From: Ophioderma brevispina
Lineage: Eukaryota; Echinodermata; Ophiuroidea; Amphilepidida; Ophiodermatidae
NCBI GenBank assembly: GCA_023653785.1
Contig: JAMKCH010005417.1
Coordinates: forward strand, 1-64,000
DNA length: 64,000 nt
Direction: 5' to 3'
Shown here: positions 59,901-64,000 of the stretch, piece after piece
Position numbering within the stretch: position 1 is the stretch's first letter
Layout of the letters: each line of letters starts with the position of its first letter
The notes under the pieces: generated by a model
The model's database searches: none
What the model saw: the letters and a program-made list of their open reading frames with translations, nothing else
What the model was told of the DNA's origin: nothing
Made by a program: the position numbers and the translations under genes

Positions 59901-61159
59901 AGAAAGAAACGGTAGACCAATATAATATATGAATTCGCGACGTTTTCTTGCAACTTTTTAATTACAAAGTTGTTGAATAAGTATAAAAAATAAAGATATA
60001 TATTGAATACAAGAATATAGTATGAACATTTAGTTTGTTGGTGAAAGTTGCAATTTTTTGTAGAGGAGCCAATACCAAATTAGCGTATTATATAGGGAAA
60101 TATAAGGAAATTAGGAAAAGCTTTCTTTTTGTAGCCAATACAACGGTAGAAGAATTGTTAAGTGGTGTCCACCAATGAACTATACTAAGAAAATCCCTTG
60201 GTTTGCTTTAATTATCGTTATGTTGCGACTTATAAGAATTGGAAATTGGTTTGTTCTTTCCTCATTTGAGGGAGTGGAATTTGTTTATTGAGGCATGTTT
60301 GGCAGAAGAAACAGCTGATGGGGTGGATTTGAGAGTTCCTTTTGTTTTGTGGTCAAGGATAGGGGTTAACATGACCTTTACCCTTGATAGTGACCCTTGA
60401 CTTCCAGAAAAAATGAGGGTGTGCTGGTAAACCATAATGGAGTTTGGTGTAATTGAATAGAATATTCCAATGAGGGGGGGGGTCAATGTTAAAATTTTCA
60501 GCTTATTTTACAAACGTGGACTTCACAAGACATTCGGACTGGTCTGAGGTTTTGACCCTTATTAACAAAATGAGGTATCCTATGTTGCACCTTTGATTTT
60601 ATAAACCGGCTATTAAAATTGCATTTAAAAATCAATGCCTTGTTCAATTTCACCAAATTTGAAAGGTTAATTAGAGAAACAGTACAGGTGAGACTTCAAT
60701 CATTACATTAAATGTTGCCATCAAGTAATATTTGACATAAATATGGCCCCTTAATTTGCATAAATTTTGCGATATTCTGCTGTTTTCTGCGACTATCGGT
60801 GAAGTTATGACCACAAATAGTATTAAAAAGAATTGCCTAGTTAAGTTTCACAGATTTGAGTGTATTTTGATATGATCCAAGTGGGCCTTAATATAAAAAA
60901 AAATGTTGAGACCCAAGGACTTCTCTCTTTATTAATAATTTGCATTAATTAGAGCCTAATTTGCATAAAATGGTAAAGAAGGGCTGGGTCATGTACGCTA
61001 AGCGGGCATACCGATTGCACCAAACAACTAGAATTCGCGGTTCTCGGCTCGTGGTTTGCGGCGGGGGGTACCAAGGTTAGGGTGTTTGGTTTTGTGCGGA
61101 ACAACGTGGGGTTCCAGATTATACAGGGTGTTGCCTCCCCCTTCCACCAACACAACCAT
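56994..61159. other. Intergenic, nearly featureless
   Basis: No gene or clear repeat. Short stretches at 55.69-55.77 and 59.74-59.81 kb are inverted relatives (GTCATTCAGGG, CACTGATGACATCAT), probably fragments of one repeat. Confidence 0.4.
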
Positions 61160-63780
61160 CCAATTCAGTTTCTTCATTTTCACCAAATTAAAAAATTTAA
61201 AAAAAATAACTTAAAAAAAAATAGATATTTTAATTATTTTTATAAATTGAGTGTTATATTTTGTTTTTGATCATTTTCTCCACTTTTTTTTTCTTTTTTT
61301 TTATTATTATTGTTACATCTTATTTTATTTTGGGTCGCTTTTTTTGTCACATGTTATTTTTTATTTATAATTGTTAAAAAACCATTTTTTCTTCGTATTT
61401 CTTTTTAATGTATTTTGTCATTTTTTTTTTCATTTTTTAATATTCGGGTTTTATTTCGTTCAATTAATTTGTATTACTTTCTAGTTTTAATACTTGTCAT
61501 AACTGCTTAATTATTGTTTAATTAATTTTTGTTCGCATCTTGTTCGTAGTAATTTGGATTATTTTTAAAGTTCTTTTAAACGTTTTAATTACTTACTAAC
61601 GTGGTCGTATTTATGCTCAAGTTTCCTTCGTATTATTGCTGTTGTATTTTAATGAGTTTTTACTAAACCACGCCACATACTTTCCGAACAAACTCCTTGC
61701 TTTTCATATTTTATCAATGTGTATTTTTTGGGTTGTAGTTAGTTGCATTTTGTTGCAATTTTTTACATTTATTTTTGGGATAACTTTTGTATTATTAGGC
61801 CAATGGAATTGGATATTAGTTTCCAGTTACACGCCACCCAGACATTTTCATTGTGTCAAAAACTTTCATTATTTTGGTTAAAAGTCATATTTTTGCAAAA
61901 ATCTTAAAATACAGATCATAACTTTCAGTTTCATAATAATCAGGCATGTCGTTCTGATTCATTTTAACATATTTTGTGGCTGAGGGGGGTTACTTAGTGG
62001 TTAAAATGACCAATTTTAGTATCCCTACCACTGCTCCTGATCATGCTCTGTGATCAAGCTTACAATATTAATCTTGAAAAATGGTTTGATTTTTTTGAAG
62101 AAATATGACTTAAAAGTATCCAACTGTTATAAAGTCTGGTGTTAGATATAGGAATTAAGGTTTGGACACCATCTTATACCAAAGACGTAAACATTTATAT
62201 GAAATCTTGAAAAATAATGAATAATGAATAATGAAATAGTGACCTCCTTTTTTCGAACGTTCAACCAGAAACTAAAACAATCCAATTCACATTGGCCTTA
62301 ATGATTTTGTTTTTATTTAATCTGCTTATATTATTTTATGTATTTTTAATTAATGTAATTTGAATGTTTTTCTTTTAAATTCTTATTTGTTTCCGTCTTT
62401 TCTTTTGTATTTGTCATTTAGCCGTTCTATTTTTCACTCATTGTTCAATTGTTAAGTCTTGTGATTTTTATTTTGTATGTTAGTTATATTAAATTATTTT
62501 TCTTTGTTTCGTTTGTAATTTTTGTGTCATAACTTTTGTTATTAATTCAATTTGCTATATTATTTTATGATTTTTAATTAATTTTAAGTTAATATTGTTT
62601 TCTTTTAAAATCTTATTTGTTATGTGTCTTTCTTTTTGATTGTTATTTAGCGGTTTCTTTTTTTCACTCATTTAATATTGTTTTCTTGTTTTAAAATTAA
62701 AATTGAGGGAAAAAGGTTTGTCTTTTTTTATTTGTCATTTAGCGTTTTGTATTTTTCACTCAAATTATATATTTAAAAAAAGACAAAACTTTAAATTTAA
62801 TTTTGTATTTTATTACTTAAAGTATCCAACTGTTATTAAGTCTGGTGTTAGATATAAGAATTCAGGTTTAGACACCATTCTTTATAACCAAGGACGTAAA
62901 ATTTATATGAAAAATCTTGCAAATAATGAATAATGAAATTAGTGACATCCTTTTTCGACAGTCAACCGGAAATAACAAAATCAATTCCCATTGGCCTTAA
63001 TGATTTTATTTAATTTGCTATATTATTTTATGTATTTAATTAATTTTTACATTTGAATTGTTTTTCTTTTAAATTCTTATGTTTCCGGTCTTTTTTTTTA
63101 TTTGTCATTTAGTCGTTGACTATTTTTCACTCTTGTTCATTTTGTTAATTCTTTGAATTTTTATTTTGTTTTTATTTATATCAAACTAATACAAAACTTA
63201 AAAAAAAATGTGTAATTTTTTGTTCATTAACTTTGTTATTAATTCAATTGCTTATATTATTTTATGTATTTTAATAAATTTTAAGTTCAAGTGTGTTTCT
63301 TTTAAAATCTTATGGTTATTTGTCTTTCTTTTTATTTGTAATTATCGGTTTCTTTTTTTAACTCATTTTAAGATTGTTTTCTTTTTACATTCTATTTGTT
63401 CGTATTTTCTTTTTTTATTGGTCATTTAGCGTTTTTTTATTTTCACTTCATATGTTCAAGGTTAATTCTTTGAATTTTATTTTGTATTTATTTTATATTT
63501 AAATTTATTTTCTTTTGTTTCCATTGTTAATTTTTTGTCATTAACTTATTATTAATTTTAATTGCTTATATTATTTTATGTATTTTTAATTAATTTTAAG
63601 TTAATATTGTTTGTTCTTTTAAATATTATTTGTTATTTGTCTTTCTTTTTGATTTGTAATTACGTTTTCTTTTTTTCACATTGTTCATTGTTTAATCTTT
63701 TGAATTTTTATTTTGTATTTTATATAGTTTAAAAATTATTTCTTTTGTTTCCGTTCTAATTTTGTCAGTTCATTATTATT
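61160..63780. repeat. AT-rich higher-order tandem repeat
   Basis: Extremely T-rich. A block of about 710 bp at 62110-62820 recurs at 62820-63540 (shared GTATCCAACTGTTAT, GTCTGGTGTTAGATATA, CATTGGCCTTAATGATTTT). Within it, units of about 240 bp repeat TTTGTCATTTAGCGTTTT and TATATTATTTTATGTATTTT. Copies differ mainly by single-base indels. Confidence 0.75.
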
Positions 63781-64000
63781 ATTTTCATTTTGGCCTACTT
63801 ATCCCAATTCGTGACAATTTAGCTGTGTGTAGGTTGTTTAAAAAAAGAAAAAAAGGGGGGAAAAGGGATGAAAAAAAGCAAAACAAGGCACATTTTCTGG
63901 TAACAAAAGCTCAAACAGAAACAAAACTAAATAACAACAATGAAAAATCAAACTTCCTTGACCGATTTGAACCCAAGACCAACGGGGGGAAAATAATAAT

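Noticed and set aside
1..64000. CRISPR arrays, operons, riboswitches, bacterial promoters
   Set aside because: The sequence is eukaryotic; the tandem repeats lack regular spacers and no prokaryotic gene organisation is present.

Overview
This window is non-coding, AT-rich animal DNA built around one recognisable gene: a posterior (Abd-B class) Hox gene on the + strand. Its homeodomain with posterior-class features, its His/Gln-rich flanks, a very large intron, and the mix of invertebrate-type LINE fragments, tRNA-derived SINEs and fold-back MITEs suggest a marine invertebrate deuterostome, most likely an echinoderm or hemichordate. Species and Hox paralogue cannot be settled from sequence alone.

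Layout. (1) 3-231 is the 3' part of Hox exon 1; its start lies upstream of the window. (2) 232-22746 is one 22.5 kb intron crowded with short inverted-repeat elements, a seven-unit tandem repeat (13.3-14.3 kb), a 57-nt poly(T) run and dispersed repeats. (3) 22747-23163 is exon 2 with a complete homeodomain, followed by a probable 3' UTR. The frame is broken just before the homeodomain by what looks like one extra C in a CCCC run; using a second AG as splice acceptor would also restore the frame. (4) 24.5-41 kb is intergenic, with at least six structured repeats, including a TIR element at 38.57-39.12 kb full of a 12-bp palindrome. (5) 41.8-49.9 kb is a retrotransposon graveyard: three decayed LINE reverse transcriptases, one SINE, and a MITE nested in the third LINE. 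(6) 50-57 kb holds microsatellites, a second SINE, further MITEs, a large TIR element and two weak candidate coding stretches. (7) 57-64 kb is featureless, then becomes a very AT-rich higher-order tandem repeat.

No operon-like or multi-gene system is visible. Apart from the Hox gene, nearly everything supportable is mobile-element or repeat biology. Several families occur as pairs, often in opposite orientation, inside the Hox intron and again tens of kilobases downstream. Splice sites, MITE boundaries and target duplications are read by eye. Family names, activity and expression are inference.
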